From Panonychus citri (lineage: Eukaryota; Arthropoda; Arachnida; Trombidiformes; Tetranychidae): a stretch of DNA of 64,000 nucleotides. The notes beneath the pieces were generated by a model. The model worked only from the letters and a program-made list of their open reading frames with translations. It searched no databases and was not told the DNA's origin. Below are positions 31,355-43,233 of this stretch, in pieces. How positions within the stretch are numbered: position 1 is the first letter of the stretch; every line of letters begins with the position of its first letter. Position numbers and translations under genes: made by a program. The stretch spans positions 2,750,501 through 2,814,500 of the forward strand of contig NW_026515433.1 in the NCBI RefSeq assembly GCF_014898815.1, written 5' to 3'.

Positions 31355-33943
31355 ATGATGGATTCTTCCTCTAACAGCCTGGAAGGCTGGGTCGCCGTTA
31401 AAAGAAACATTTTCATGCGTGAAGGTGACATTGACTTTGGTGACTCGAGTAAGATCAAATTTCTTGTTGCTTATAATCAAATTGAGCAAAAATTAGCGAT
31501 AACTTGTACTCAAGGAAGTCGAAAAGCGAGTGATGTTAAACCTAAATCAGTGGCGTCTTTTATCAGGTAACTAATTGTTTTTCTTTATATTTGGTCATTA
31601 ACTCATGACTTTAATCTCTAACTTGACTTTTTTTTCTTGTAGTGTTCAAGCCTTAAAAGGGATTCACAATCAGTTGAGAATCGTTTATCCTGCTCTTGAT
31701 GGTCATTTTCCAGCCAATCTCGAGTCAACGGGAGGTTTTTTACCTTATCTAATGGCAGCATTTAGGTAAATTAATTTAAGAGTAATTGTTGATTTTTTAT
31801 TGGACATAAACTCTAGCTTGCTGGTGACAATCATATTGATCAGATTATCCTGAGTTTTTAGCCATATTATTTAGGTTAGATTATATTCATCTCTCTCAGG
31901 CTGAATTTATTAACAATTATTTCAAATTTTCACTTTGTCATTGTTTCACCTTCTCTTAGAAATGTTTTTTTTACTAACAAACTTATTGTAAATTAATTAA
32001 CTGACCTTTCTAGTTATTACATTTTAAGGATACCGGAAGAAGTTGACTTGGAAACATGTAATGCAATTGAACAATATCTTGAGGTCGCAATGTCCATGGC
32101 TGGCAAAGGTCTTCTTTTGGCTCTTTTATTTGATGATGATGAAGATCCATTAAGTGACTTTGAAGAGGATATTCAAGAGATGAGATTGACAGGGTTTGAG
32201 AACGTAGTTAAAGGATGTTACACCGATCTGGAAGATGTTCTAAGGCTTAGAACTCGAGCTAAAAACATGAAAGAATTGGCTAAAATATGGAAGCTTGAAG
32301 ATAAAGTCATCGCAAGTTTGTCTGTTGCAATTTCCGAAAAATATAATTTTCAACTTCAACCGTTTCTTCAACTTCGGGAAATGGCTCATAATCATATTAA
32401 ACAAGCCAAAGAACGTCTTAGTGATCCAGATTTTGGTAATCGAGTCAAAATTCTTGCCAGAAAAGAGATCGAGGAATTTAATGATCAGTTTTTAAGTGCC
32501 AATGGAGCCTTACAGCATCTTTACCAAGAGTATTATCGAAAAGTTGTTGATATCATCTCAGGTCAAATGATTCGTATCAAGGAGGATGAACAACGATTCG
32601 GCAAAAATGGTTTCGACCTCGAAGATGGACCATTGAGACTTCTCAAATTACAAATAAACCATAGCCAAGAGATCATCAAACTTAGAAATACAGTTAGGGT
32701 AACAAAAGAGTATAATCGGGATCAATTGAGAAAATATCTAAAATCTTTGGATCAAGACTCTGATAAGTCATCATCCGAACACGAACTGAAAAGAACTGAG
32801 CTCGATATCATCAACACTCGACTTGAGATTCTTGCTGAAGAAGAGAAGTTGATCAAGAAAAAACTTGATTTACTCGCGATGCAAAATTCAGACGAAATTT
32901 CCGATAGCGATTTATTTCATGACGCGGTTGAAGAAACTCAAGACCAACTCGAGGAAGATTGTCCAACTAATATTGGATCCGACAAAATAAAAGCGATCGA
33001 TATATTGAAAGTTGAACGTCAATCTATTGCTCGTCGACGAGCTCATCTTCGTAATAAAAAGGCACTTCTACTGACAGAATCTAAAGAAGGACAATCTATC
33101 CAAGAAAATGAAGCAGATGACACACAATCTCAAGTAGGAAGTCAAAGTGATTCTACTACTATTCGAGCTTCCACTCGAAGATTAAGTCTATTAAGTATTT
33201 GTAGTGATGAAGAAAAGCAACGAGAAGAAGCTCACAAAAAGATTCGTAAGAAAACTTTACAAAGATTGAAAGCCTTTCGTATGCGAAGTCAAAAGTTCTG
33301 TGATGAAGGTGAATTCTTTCAAGAAAAATCATTGGAACATGATGAAAGATTACCACCTTATCCATGGATTCATAGTGTTGCAGCTTCTGGTGATGGATCA
33401 TTACCACCGCCTCCAGATGATGTTCACCAACCTGATTCATTCCAAGAAATGAAATCAATGTATAATATTGAAAATTTTCCACCTCAATCAAGTCTTTCAG
33501 ATGAAACTACCAAGTCCAAAACTATTGTAGATAAAACTCCGGCTGCTTCATCTTTCTATGTTCAGCTGAACTCACCTCCGAATATTCCTCCACCTCCTCC
33601 TAATTGCCCTCCACCACCACCTCCTCCACCTCCTCCTCCTGCTCCATTCGTCTCCCTGACAAAGCATCAGCGTGATAAAGCATTTGTATCATGCATGGAA
33701 AAAAGTTTTCGAGGCAAATCACAGATTGAAGAGAAAATTGATTCATCATCTTCAACAATTAATCTCAACGATATACTGAATGCACGTGGAAAATTGAAAA
33801 AATGCGAACCAATAACAAAAGAGATAAACGAAGCGAGTCAAGTTGCTCAAAATCTGATGAACGCTTTGAATAAGATCAGAGCTGCTCGACGTGATTCAGA
33901 TGAATCAGAAGACGAACAAGATAATTCAAACGATTTCGATTGA
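31355..33943 (+). CDS. JMY/WHAMM-type Arp2/3 nucleation-promoting factor
   Basis: Exons 31355-31566, 31643-31765 and 32014-33943 (both junctions phase 2) encode 754 aa. The N-terminus matches the JMY/WHAMM start (LEGWVAVKRNIF; KIKFLVAYNQIEQKLAITCT). A long coiled-coil middle follows (LQLREMAHNHIKQAKERLSD; EEEKLIKKKLDLLAMQ). A proline tract at about 33583-33650 could bind profilin/actin. A WH2 motif (INLNDILNARGKLKK) and a connector-acidic segment (VAQNLMNALNKIRAARRDSD, then Glu/Asp-rich to the end) close the protein, giving a W-C-A output region. Family knowledge: JMY and WHAMM activate Arp2/3 on membranes, including autophagosome and ER-Golgi carriers. The acidic tail ends DNSNDFD and lacks the usual Trp. 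Invertebrates often have a single JMY/WHAMM gene, so I do not choose between names. Confidence 0.9.
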
Positions 33944-34317
33944 AAAACTCCAATAATCGTTTTTTATATTTGATACAATTGAAATCGGAAAGAGTTAGCA
34001 GCATGAACACTTCAGCATTTTCACCATGTTTTGTTTAATGCTGATTTTCATATGAATTCCGATAATAATTTAGGAAAGAAATCAATGACTAAATAGTTTT
34101 AATCATCTGAAATGCGCTGAAGTACAGAGCAAATGACGCACTGAAATGGTCAAATTTGGCATATAAGCGCTTTCTAAGAGCTCAATCATCAATTATTGTC
34201 TAATTTGATAAAAAAAAGTAAATTTATAATTATTTTGTTTAATTAGAAATGTAAAAAAGAAAACATTTGTATTATTTGTACACGAAAATTGCCTAATTTG
34301 ATTATATTGATTGATTA
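33944..34317. other. 3' flank of JMY/WHAMM gene
   Basis: Probable 3' UTR and spacer; no other feature seen. Confidence 0.45.
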
Positions 34318-36066
34318 TTGACCTCGTCCAACACCAATTCCTTTGAATTTTGTTGGTTCGTTCATTTTAACAATCGCCCATTAAAGAAAAAATCACGAAT
34401 CACACCAATTAATTGTTCCTTTGTTCCAGATATTCCTCGAAGTGTCATTCCTTCCGAAAGTCCACCATTAGTTGGACCTTCAACGGAATTGGTTCCCTTG
34501 GCCAATCGAGATACAGCTACTTCATGATCATCCATATTCAAAAAGATTCTTAAAAAAGAGACAATCAAATGTTAACATTGATCATATTCATTTGAAATTT
34601 TATATTCTCATAGCTAATATACAATATTGTACGAATTTCAGGTCAAAAAAACTAATAGTATCGCTAATTTTTCAAATTGAAGTGATGAAAAAAAAAATCG
34701 ACAAAAATATTTTTAAAATTAGTTTTTTGAATAACTTTTCGATTCATGCTCAGATTTTTATGAAAATAGTTTGTTTAGAATCAGCTTAAAATTTTGTTCA
34801 ATTGAGGTTCAACTTAATTCTGTCAAGAGATAGAGCGAAGATATTCAAAAAAGAAAGTTCGATTTTTTTGCATTTTGACAAAATCTAATTTTTCCCATTG
34901 ACAGCCATGTTAAAAGCTCTCATAAACTTAACATTTATCAAATCTCATCGATTTTTTTCCTTCAACTTTGGAACTCAATTTTGTCCGAACTAATTGACTA
35001 ATTGAAATTTTTTTTCCTTCATCAATATGTTAGTTAATTAACAATAATTCAAATAATTTTCAAAATTTTAATAAAGTTCGTTCTTAAAATATTACGATTT
35101 TAGCAAAAGTTTCCAAACTTTTTCCCGCAGGTTATTTAATTACTTTCGATTCCTTTTCGATACAGTGACTGTATGGAAAGCACCATCGTTCACTTGGACC
35201 TCTGATATAAGTAAAGTTTCACCCGAAACGAGCCTCTAGAAGACCTCCGATCACTGCCACTGAATAGTAGTGCTAATTTATGGAAGACAATTGTTATTCC
35301 AATTGCAATCAAATTAATGTGATTTTATTGTAACAGTTAAATAATTGTATACTTACATAATCTCGAACCTTTTAGTTTTCCTTTGGAAAGTGGACATAAT
35401 CAGTAAAGTTTCCGATTGGTTTGTTTTAAAGGTGAAACTAAAGTCGCTCTCTTCTCCAAGAGGTCGACTATTCAATTCCAAGTAACCTTGACCTGTGAAC
35501 TTGACAATTCGAGAGGTTCGATCTCTACAACCGGAATTACACCGTAATTCTCAATGCTCAGTAAATTCAATGGAGTTGTATTGATCTGAACATCTTTCAT
35601 ACAGCCCAGGAAGTGTTTGAATGTATTGAGTGAGAGATACTCCAACCATCGATCTCTTTCAGCAGCTAATCGAACCCACTGTCCATTATTGTATCTCTCC
35701 CGAGATCTTAATTGTAATCGTGATCCAGATCCAAGATTAAATTGGTACAATACTCGCCCGTCTTGAAGGCAAATCGACACGAAATCTCCAGTGTCTGGGT
35801 TGCCCAAGAAAAAGATGATCGCGTCTTCATCAAATGATCTGAATTACAGAGCGACGATGTACTTTTCTCTGTCATATCTTTGGATCTAAAGTGAGAATCA
35901 AAATTATTATCATTACTTATTAATAGTCGACATTGATTCGCATCTCAGTCGACTGATCATTTCCTGATCTATTGTAGCATAAGAACTTTCACCTTTGAAC
36001 TGCAATGCTCCTGGACCAATGAGTTCGGTCACACCTTCCATGCAGCCTCGACATCCTTGAGAAGTT
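34318..36066 (-). pseudogene. Decayed laminin-alpha-like LG-domain fragment
   Basis: Read on the minus strand, separate blocks resemble laminin-alpha LG domains: SQGCRGCMEGVTELIGPGAL (36060-35920), SFDEDAIIFFLGNPDTGDFV and VLYQFNLGSGSRLQLRSRER (35830-35690), HFLGCMKDVQINTTPLNLLS (35620-35560), then after a one-base frame break TGQGYLELNSRPLGEESDFS (35500-35430), and a last block GTKEQLIGVIRDFFFNGRLL (34440-34370). Frame breaks near 35540 and 34360, a missing segment in the middle of the second LG unit, and no start or signal peptide argue for a non-functional fragment. It ends abruptly at the left edge of LC3 copy 2. Some breaks are in homopolymers and could be consensus errors. Confidence 0.7.
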
Positions 36067-36067
36067 A

Positions 36068-37131
36068 AGACGGGGGAAAGTTAAGAAGAGAAGAGGGAAA
36101 AAGAGAAAAGAAAACATTGAGCCTCAGTTTGTTTTCTTCTCATTTCAGTTGAGCTTCTCCATTTTTGTACTTTTGTTTTCTTCTCTTTTTTAATTGTTCT
36201 GTTTTAATTATTTTTTATTCTTTTTTTACTGTTTTTAAGATCAAATGGATAAGCAAAATTTCGAGTTTAAAAGAAATCTAACATTTGGTAAGTTGTTCAT
36301 TTCTCTTTACCTCTTTGTCTTTCTCTATCTCTCTCCATTGTTTTCCTTCATTTTGAAATGTTTTTGTTTACAAAAATTTCTCTTTCTTTTCTTCTTTTTC
36401 CTTTTGCCTTTTTCTCTTTTGCTGCAACTTACTTATCACTTGACTCTTAATTATTGTGAGATATGTTTGCTCTCAAATTACGAGACTATTTTTCTCTGAT
36501 GCAACTTGATTCAAATTTAACAATTTGTGTTGTTATTGTTTTCTCCTTTTATAGATGAGCGAAAAAAGCAATCAAAAAGTATGAGAAGACTTTATTCTGA
36601 CAAGACTCCAATAATTATCGAGAAATATCGTTCTGAGAAACAATTACCAATAATTGATAGAAATCGCTATCTTGTACCCCAACACCTTCCATGTTACAAG
36701 CTGGTGGAAATAGTTCGCCGCCGACTCACCTTACATCCAAGTCAGGCTCTTTTTCTTCTCGCTGGTGGGAATTCATTAGTCTCCAATTCCACTTCTGTTG
36801 GTGAAGTCGCTGAACAATTCAGAGACCCTGATGGCTTCTTGTATATTGTTTATGCTTCACAAGAAACTTTTGGCTGAACAATCTGACAACAGTGACGAAT
36901 GAAAGAAAAGACAATCTTTCAATCATTTAATCCCAATCACTGAGATATTGGGATGAAATGATTCGATAATTACCCAAGTTCAAACACAAAAATCTATCCA
37001 TTAAGGAGCAACAATTAAAGATGATACGAATGGCAGTGCCATTGTAATCAGAGATGAAAAACAATTCCCATTGTAATAATAAGCAATTGACTAATAAACT
37101 AGAATGTTGAATAATTAACATTCTACATTGT
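36068..37131 (+). repeat. LC3 duplication unit, copy 2
   Basis: Second copy of the unit at 30118-31151, inserted next to the laminin-like fragment and in the same orientation as copy 1. Confidence 0.9.
36245..36877 (+). CDS. Atg8-family ubiquitin-like protein, LC3 type (copy 2)
   Basis: Exons 36245-36287 and 36555-36877 encode 121 aa identical to copy 1 except Tyr62 for His62 (codon TAC versus CAC). Splice sites, ubiquitin-like core and the terminal ETFG with no residue after the glycine are retained, so nothing visible prevents function. The shared intron and flanks show a DNA-level duplication, not a retrocopy. The promoter region is only partly copied: homology starts about 175 bp before the ATG, so expression may differ from copy 1. 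Confidence 0.88.
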
Positions 37132-37485
37132 AAATCAATTACAATGACAACAATTTGATTATGCAATTTGTTAGGAAAGTTGAAACTATTCTTTTAAATC
37201 TTGTAGTTTATTTGATTCTCAATCTCTTTCACTAGGTAATTTTATTTTATTGAATTCGAATTGACCAAAAATTGAACAATCAAACAAATACAAGAATCGA
37301 TTTCAGTGTTAATATAAACTTAAATTTCTCATAAGCAATTAGCGGTTTCAATTAGCATTCTAGCATTTTATTTCTTTGAAAATCATAATCAGTTGATTGT
37401 GTCTACAAATTCAATGATCATTTTCTCAATTGATGATCAAAGTCACTTCACTAAATCGTGAACTTGCGAAACAATTAACTTTAAA
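37132..37485. other. Convergent 3' flanks of LC3 copy 2 and GGCT
   Basis: AT-rich; no gene seen. Confidence 0.4.
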
Positions 37486-38087
37486 TTACTTCAAACCAAC
37501 CAAATGAGCTAATTCACAATCTTTTTCCTCTTTAGCATCAAATGATTTAATCATTTCGATATAATCTTCGGGTAAATTATGTTCGATCGCCCCTCGGACA
37601 ATCACCTCTTTATACACGATGGTCGGTATTCCGTCCATAGAACCAAGGATTGTCCTTCCTCGAACCTTTTCCTCTTCCGTTTGGACATAAGTGATACACT
37701 CGATTAGTTGATTGTCCTCTTCACTTTCAACAGTAATCGCAATCAACTTGTATCCTTTTTCTTGTAAATTTAATTGTTCCAAATCCTTATAAGTAATCGA
37801 CCAAATGATTCCAATGACTTGAGACTAAAAGATGAATAAAATCATTTGAAAACAAAGCATAGAAATTAAATCGCAACAATTAACAAGAATAAGTCAATTA
37901 CCCCTTCACTTGGAATCACATCAGCTGTTGCTCCTTTCCACAGGTTAGAGTGACCAGAGAACGTTAATTTATAATCACTTAGAATACCGATCGAAATTTT
38001 AATCGAACCTTTCAATTTGACTCGAATTCGATCCGACAACAAATTAGATCCATAACAAAAATATCGGATTGTTGATGGAAAAGACAT
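37486..38087 (-). CDS. GGCT: Gamma-glutamylcyclotransferase
   Basis: Exons 38087-37902 and 37824-37486 (phase 0) encode 174 aa. The N-terminal IRYFCYGSNLLSDRIRVK holds the YGSNL substrate-binding loop, followed by LSDYKLTFSGHSNLWKGATA and GIIWSITYKDLEQLNLQEKG, whose Glu (NLQEKG) aligns with the catalytic general base of GGCT. Family knowledge: the cytosolic enzyme converts gamma-glutamyl amino acids to 5-oxoproline and free amino acid in the gamma-glutamyl/glutathione cycle. Length and motifs match the GGCT rather than the CHAC branch. Tyr is commonly Phe-Ala-Tyr (YFAYGSN) in the family; here the Ala is Cys. Confidence 0.9.
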
Positions 38088-38725
38088 TGATAATTAATTC
38101 AAAACGAACAATAAAAAAGAGAAAATCGATAAGTAATTTAAATGATAGAATTTTAAATTTTCTCTAGTCGATTAATCTTTCACTTCAACAATCAGTTAAT
38201 TGTACAAAAAGACAAAAGGTTGAAACCAAATGATCGGCAAAATTGTTCATAACAATTTAAAAGTACAAGTTGAAACATTCATTCAATGAACTCACCTGAT
38301 TGTTAATTTCCTTTTTTTTATTGTAACCATAGTGATTATCAAATGAGAAACAATTTGTTTACAATTAAGGGTTTTTTACCGATTAGAATTGATTAACCAG
38401 AAATCAATTCGATTTTTGTTGATTATTTTGATGTTACACGATTTAATGAATTGTTCAATAGCAAATGGTTTGTATATTTTTGAGAAGATCAAAAAATTAA
38501 TATTTCATTTTAATGTTTTACATTTTTGATTAATTGATCTGGTGATTGGTAATTATCAACATATCAATTAGAAAAGAAATGGAAAAGAATCAATGTCAAT
38601 TGAGTGGGTCAAAAAGGTAATCATTTGTGACAATGATCCTCATTTTGATTGATTGCTAATTGTTTTCCATTCTCATAGACTAATCAGTTTACAGAATTGA
38701 GATTTAATTGAAACGAAGAAATTAT
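38088..38725. other. Spacer between GGCT and SREBP
   Basis: AT-rich, includes the GGCT 5' side and SREBP 3' UTR. No other feature seen. Confidence 0.45.
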
Positions 38726-41700
38726 TTACAATAAAAGACTTTTGTCACTTCGATGTCGACTCATGATCGCTTCGGCTTCCTTGAGGTAGCCCTCTTTTTC
38801 ACCAGAACATGACAGACACTGAGTGGGTAAATGTTTGCCGATCAGAAACAAAGCATTGGCGATATCTTTTTGGTCGTTTATGGACAAACTGTTGTTTTCT
38901 TCCCCAGCGGCACAAATTATATTGGAAAGTCCGTTGTGTCGTCTCTTTCGAAGTGCTCTTTCTAAAAGATTCTGAGTGACAAGTGGATTTGATCCACTGA
39001 TTAGACGATAAGATCCTTCGTATAAGTACAACTTTGTCTTTCCACTTGGAATTAATTGTGCCATATATCGAAGAGTCGATAAATCTTTTCTAAATCCTCG
39101 AATGTGATACTGACTTGGTGAAAGAAATGAATCACAATTTAGTTCCCAGAGTCGTAATCGAGTTGAAAGTAACCATTCGGTACAGAGTAATTGGAAGGCT
39201 TGAATAATTTGCTGATTACAATCATCTTGTAACTTTTGGCTCTCATTCATTTCAATTGATCTCCATAGTTCGTAACTCGCTCGATCCAAAAGTTTCATTA
39301 ATATTTTCGTATCTTTGGGCTTCTTTATTTGAACATATTTTTTCATCTTTCCACTCAAAAGAAGGGTAATTGCCAGTGAATTGTTTCGAAGTGTATCTGG
39401 AATAATTAAAGTTACCGAATGAGCAGATGAATCATTACCAGTGAACCAAAAATAGGCCGCTTTGATTACGTTACTCCACCAGAAAGCGATGTCATCGCCA
39501 AATAGCCGACTGTTATTTGATAGCTCTTCGATTACGGCCAACAATGAGATCGATTTGTTAGCTCGACCTTTGTTACTTTTGGCTGGATTATTTTCGGTAT
39601 TAATACCGCTCTTTGGATTCATCATGGTTAAGATTGATTTCTTGATCAAGTAACGTCGATACTCTCGTGAATTATATGTAAATGGATCAACAATCTTCTC
39701 AGGAGTTTTAACAAAATCGGAAGATTTATCCGATAAATAGTTCCAATGATGATGCGATTTGTTGAAAAATTTACGTCCAATTGGATTAAGAAGATAATGT
39801 TCAATCTTATCAGTTTTACAATAGGACAAAGCTTTTCGTAAAAAGTATCGAGCGTAAAGATTTGAGTTTATCTTGAATCGAAGAGCTGCCAAAATGTGAG
39901 AACTAACCAATGGACCGACTTCAGAGGCCAAAGCTTTCGATTCGTTGATAGCTGATAAAGCGTAAAAGTAGCCCATTAGAGAAAATTTGCCTTGATTGAC
40001 AATCAAATCGATGGAATTGAGTTTACAATGAAGAAAACAAGCAATCGACAGTAATTCTTTGCCGCGATAATCATAATCTTCTAACCAGCGACCAATGTAG
40101 AAAAAGTGTAACCAAAAACGAACCAATTGCCAAGTAACGGCCATCACTTCACCCGGAAGAGTTTTAGGAAGAGCTGATCGTCTAATTATTTCAAGAGCAA
40201 TCATATAATTGTGTTGGGCAGATCGAATGTTTCCTTTTTGAAGATCTTGATTCGCTTGGACCATGTAAATCCAGTACTTTCGATCAGTTTGATCTGAGAT
40301 TGAATAGTGATGAAAAGCTCTCCGTAGAGTAATGAAACAAATGAATATGTTCAATAACCAAAGAGCAATTGATTTCCAATAAGAGAACAACAATTCACTC
40401 CATCCAAGTGAGTTATCTGTATGCCAGATACTGAGAATAGAACGACCTGAACCATGATCAGTAGTTCCCATGAATGCTGATGTTTGTCCGATATCATCTG
40501 AACTCAAGAAGATTGAGAAAGGATTGAAAGCAAGAAGACCAATGACAAAGACACAAAGTAACATTCGTGATCCATCAGAGGCCCAAATAATTGGTGATCC
40601 AGGTTCGGAGGAGATCGGATTCCACTTTGGTCGGGTGATGAGGCTGATGATGAACAATCAGAAAGTGGAGGTGTGATGTCTTGTGAATCGGTGGCTGGTA
40701 CACTTATCGGTGATTTAAGTGAGCCACCGTTAACCTCACTCGAAGCTAAAGCTGCTTTAAGTGCTAAATTTTCCTGCCTCAATTTATTGTTCGCTGTGGT
40801 TATGTGATGTATGAATTCAATTGCTTTTTTAAGTACAGCCGATTTGTTTAATTTAGCATCAGTTCCAACTACCATGTTCTTTAACTCTGTTATTTTATCG
40901 TTGATTGATGATCGATACCTTCTTTCAATGGCATTATGTGCCGTTCGTTTTTCAGGCACTGCGTGTTTGCCTCGCTTTGGACTGTCCAAGTCACTTAATG
41001 GTGATGGTGGTTCGCGTTTAATTGATGATTGAATGTTGGATTGTCGTGAAGTGATCTGAACAGGACTTGGTGGTACTGGTGTCAAACGGTTTATCGCAAT
41101 TTTATCTGGTATTGGGTCAAGTGCTTTTTGTAAAATGATCGGAGTGGCAGCAATCAAAGTGGTTGTAGGATTGGCCACTGAAACGGTAACTGGAGTGGAA
41201 ATGGGAACACCTTGAGTGGTCAGTATTGAACTTGAACCATCCGTTACTATTTGAGCATCGAAAAAGTTATTTACTTGACCACCAGTTAATTGTTCCGTTG
41301 TTAATGGCATTTTAGCTGAGGTATTAGTCGTTGTTGTTGGTGCAGTTGTTGTAATAGAGCAATTGTTTGACTGAATTTGTTGAAGTAAAGCTTCTTGAAC
41401 TTTTTGTTGAATAAATAATTGTTGTTTCTGCTGTTGTTGCTCTCGTATGATTGATATTAAATCATTTAAATTGATTGGTACAGTTGTCTTACTATTTTGA
41501 TCAAGACAAATAATTGCAGGTTCAGTGTTTTGAGTGGCTGATGTTGTTGTGGTGGTGGTTGTTTGTTGTATAACAGGTTGAACAGTAGCTTGAACTTTCT
41601 GAACTTTTATAGATGAACCAATGTCCATTGGTTGACCAGTCGTATTGGTCAATCCAAGTTGAGTTTGTGGTTGAATTGATTGATTAATAAATTGTTGGAC

Positions 41701-42298
41701 AGGTTGTGATTGAACGGGTGACACTTGTACTGAGGTAAATTGATTAGGAAAAGTTTCGCTGATCACCAAAAAAAAGAAGAAATAAAAATAAAATTAGATA
41801 CCAGACGAACAACATTAATCTTCAAATAGAACGAGAAAAAAATCGAGTTATTCTATTACCTTGATTCCAAAATCGGGGAATTTTTCGGTGAACATGATTC
41901 ATCCATTGACTATAGAAAAAGAAATAAAGTAAATAGAAAACAGTTAGATTATATTAGATGAAATTGAGAATTGAATTTACCTGAACTGGATTGAACTCCG
42001 ATTTGATGTCTCCCAGTAGATCACCAGATGATTCAAACTTGAGTGAATCGGGTGTCAAAGCGGATCCCTCTAAATCAGTAACATTGAATAAATCACCATT
42101 CTCCAAATTTAACATATTAATATCAAAACATCCGATTTGTTGTAGCATTTGATCAAAATCATCCTCATTATGATCACCTAAAGGAGCATTAATCTGATTA
42201 CAAGTGAAAACATCATCACCAGTAAATGGAGAAATGAGTGAAGATGAATCAAAAGTAAACCCATTAATCAAACCATCTTTAATAGAATTGATCTCCAT
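38726..42298 (-). CDS. SREBP: Sterol regulatory element-binding protein (SREBP)
   Basis: Exons 42298-41981, 41909-41860 and 41758-38726. Exon 1 gives an acidic N-terminal activation region. The long exon encodes a Gln/Thr-rich stretch, then the bHLH-Zip domain KRTAHNAIERRYRSSINDKI with the SREBP-specific Tyr in RRYR, and the zipper LRQENLALKAALASSE. The membrane hairpin follows: TM1 RMLLCVFVIGLLAFNPF with the Leu-Cys site and Asn-Pro helix break needed for site-2 cleavage, a lumenal loop with the site-1 motif GRSILS (RxxL), and TM2 LLNIFICFITL. A SCAP-binding regulatory domain ends at 38726. Oddity: bHLH and TM parts lie in different frames, overlapping at 40657-40504; a -1 shift or one missing base near 40600-40640 is needed. 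No convincing intron fixes this. Total would be about 1133 aa. Confidence 0.9.
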
Positions 42299-43233
42299 GA
42301 TGATCAAGAACAAACTATTTTCCAAATAATATTCAATAACCAAATTATAATAACAATAATAATCAAATAAGAAGGAAACAAATCAAGGTCTCATGACACA
42401 CAGAAAAACATAAACAATGAGAGAGAGAGAGAAGATAAAAACAGAATCACTTTGACTTGAAATCCAATTTAAAGATGTAAATAAAAGTCACAACAAAGAT
42501 GCCCGGTGATTAACTACATATTAAGATTAACTATTAACTAATTAGAAGAGCAAATGATTGGAAGTTAATTAGAAATTAAAAGAAAACAATCAATCCAATT
42601 TAAAGTAAAGAGAAAAGCAAATGTGAACTCGCCTGATGAGGAGGAGCCAAAAATATCTTCCGATTTGAAAGAAACTCCTACTGGTGAGATTCAATCAAAT
42701 GACTTTAATCAAATTCTCGTCCAGACAATTAAATTTAATTCTTGTTTTCTGTTTTACAGAACATCCATGATACGCTTTTTCTTCAGTGATAATCATCACC
42801 ATCTCTGGGAATTAACCCCTTTCCTTGTCTGGTTCAATTCGGGTCTCATGATTTAGTTAATTGTTTTCGATTCGATGTTCTTATTATTGTTTTCTAAGTG
42901 TTTGATTTGTAATCGTATGTTTTAGAGAGAGTGTGATTCTAATTAGTTGATGATTAGAATATTACCTGATATAATTGGAGTTTTATCAATTCAGTTTGTA
43001 TATTTTGTCGGGAAAAAAACATGAGCTTTATTGGGTTAATATTACAGAGTTTAAATGAGAAAATTTTTCAAACATTGCGAATTTAAATAATAATTGTGCA
43101 TATCGATTGAGTTTAAATCAATTGTGATTAGTTTAGATTATAATTAGGAAGAAATGATAATGATTTGATAAGTTCAATGGTCAGTTGCCGTTGGGATTTA
43201 AGTATTAGATTAGAAAGAGATTATCAATTTGAT
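42299..43233. other. Spacer upstream of SREBP
   Basis: AT-rich with a GAGA tract at about 42419-42433. A short ORF at 42623-42856 has no family signal. Probably contains the SREBP promoter and the 3' UTR of the next minus-strand gene. Confidence 0.45.

Noticed and set aside
33159..33491. Minus-strand 110-aa ORF
   Set aside because: Antisense to the JMY/WHAMM C-terminal coding exon.
40504..41758. A separate soluble bHLH gene and a separate membrane-protein gene at the SREBP locus
   Set aside because: bHLH-Zip with SREBP Tyr, then TM hairpin with site-1 and site-2 motifs, then regulatory domain, follow in the exact SREBP order; one gene with a frame problem is simpler.
42623..42856. Plus-strand 77-aa ORF
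   Set aside because: No real ATG start at the given position, no family feature, lies in the SREBP upstream spacer.
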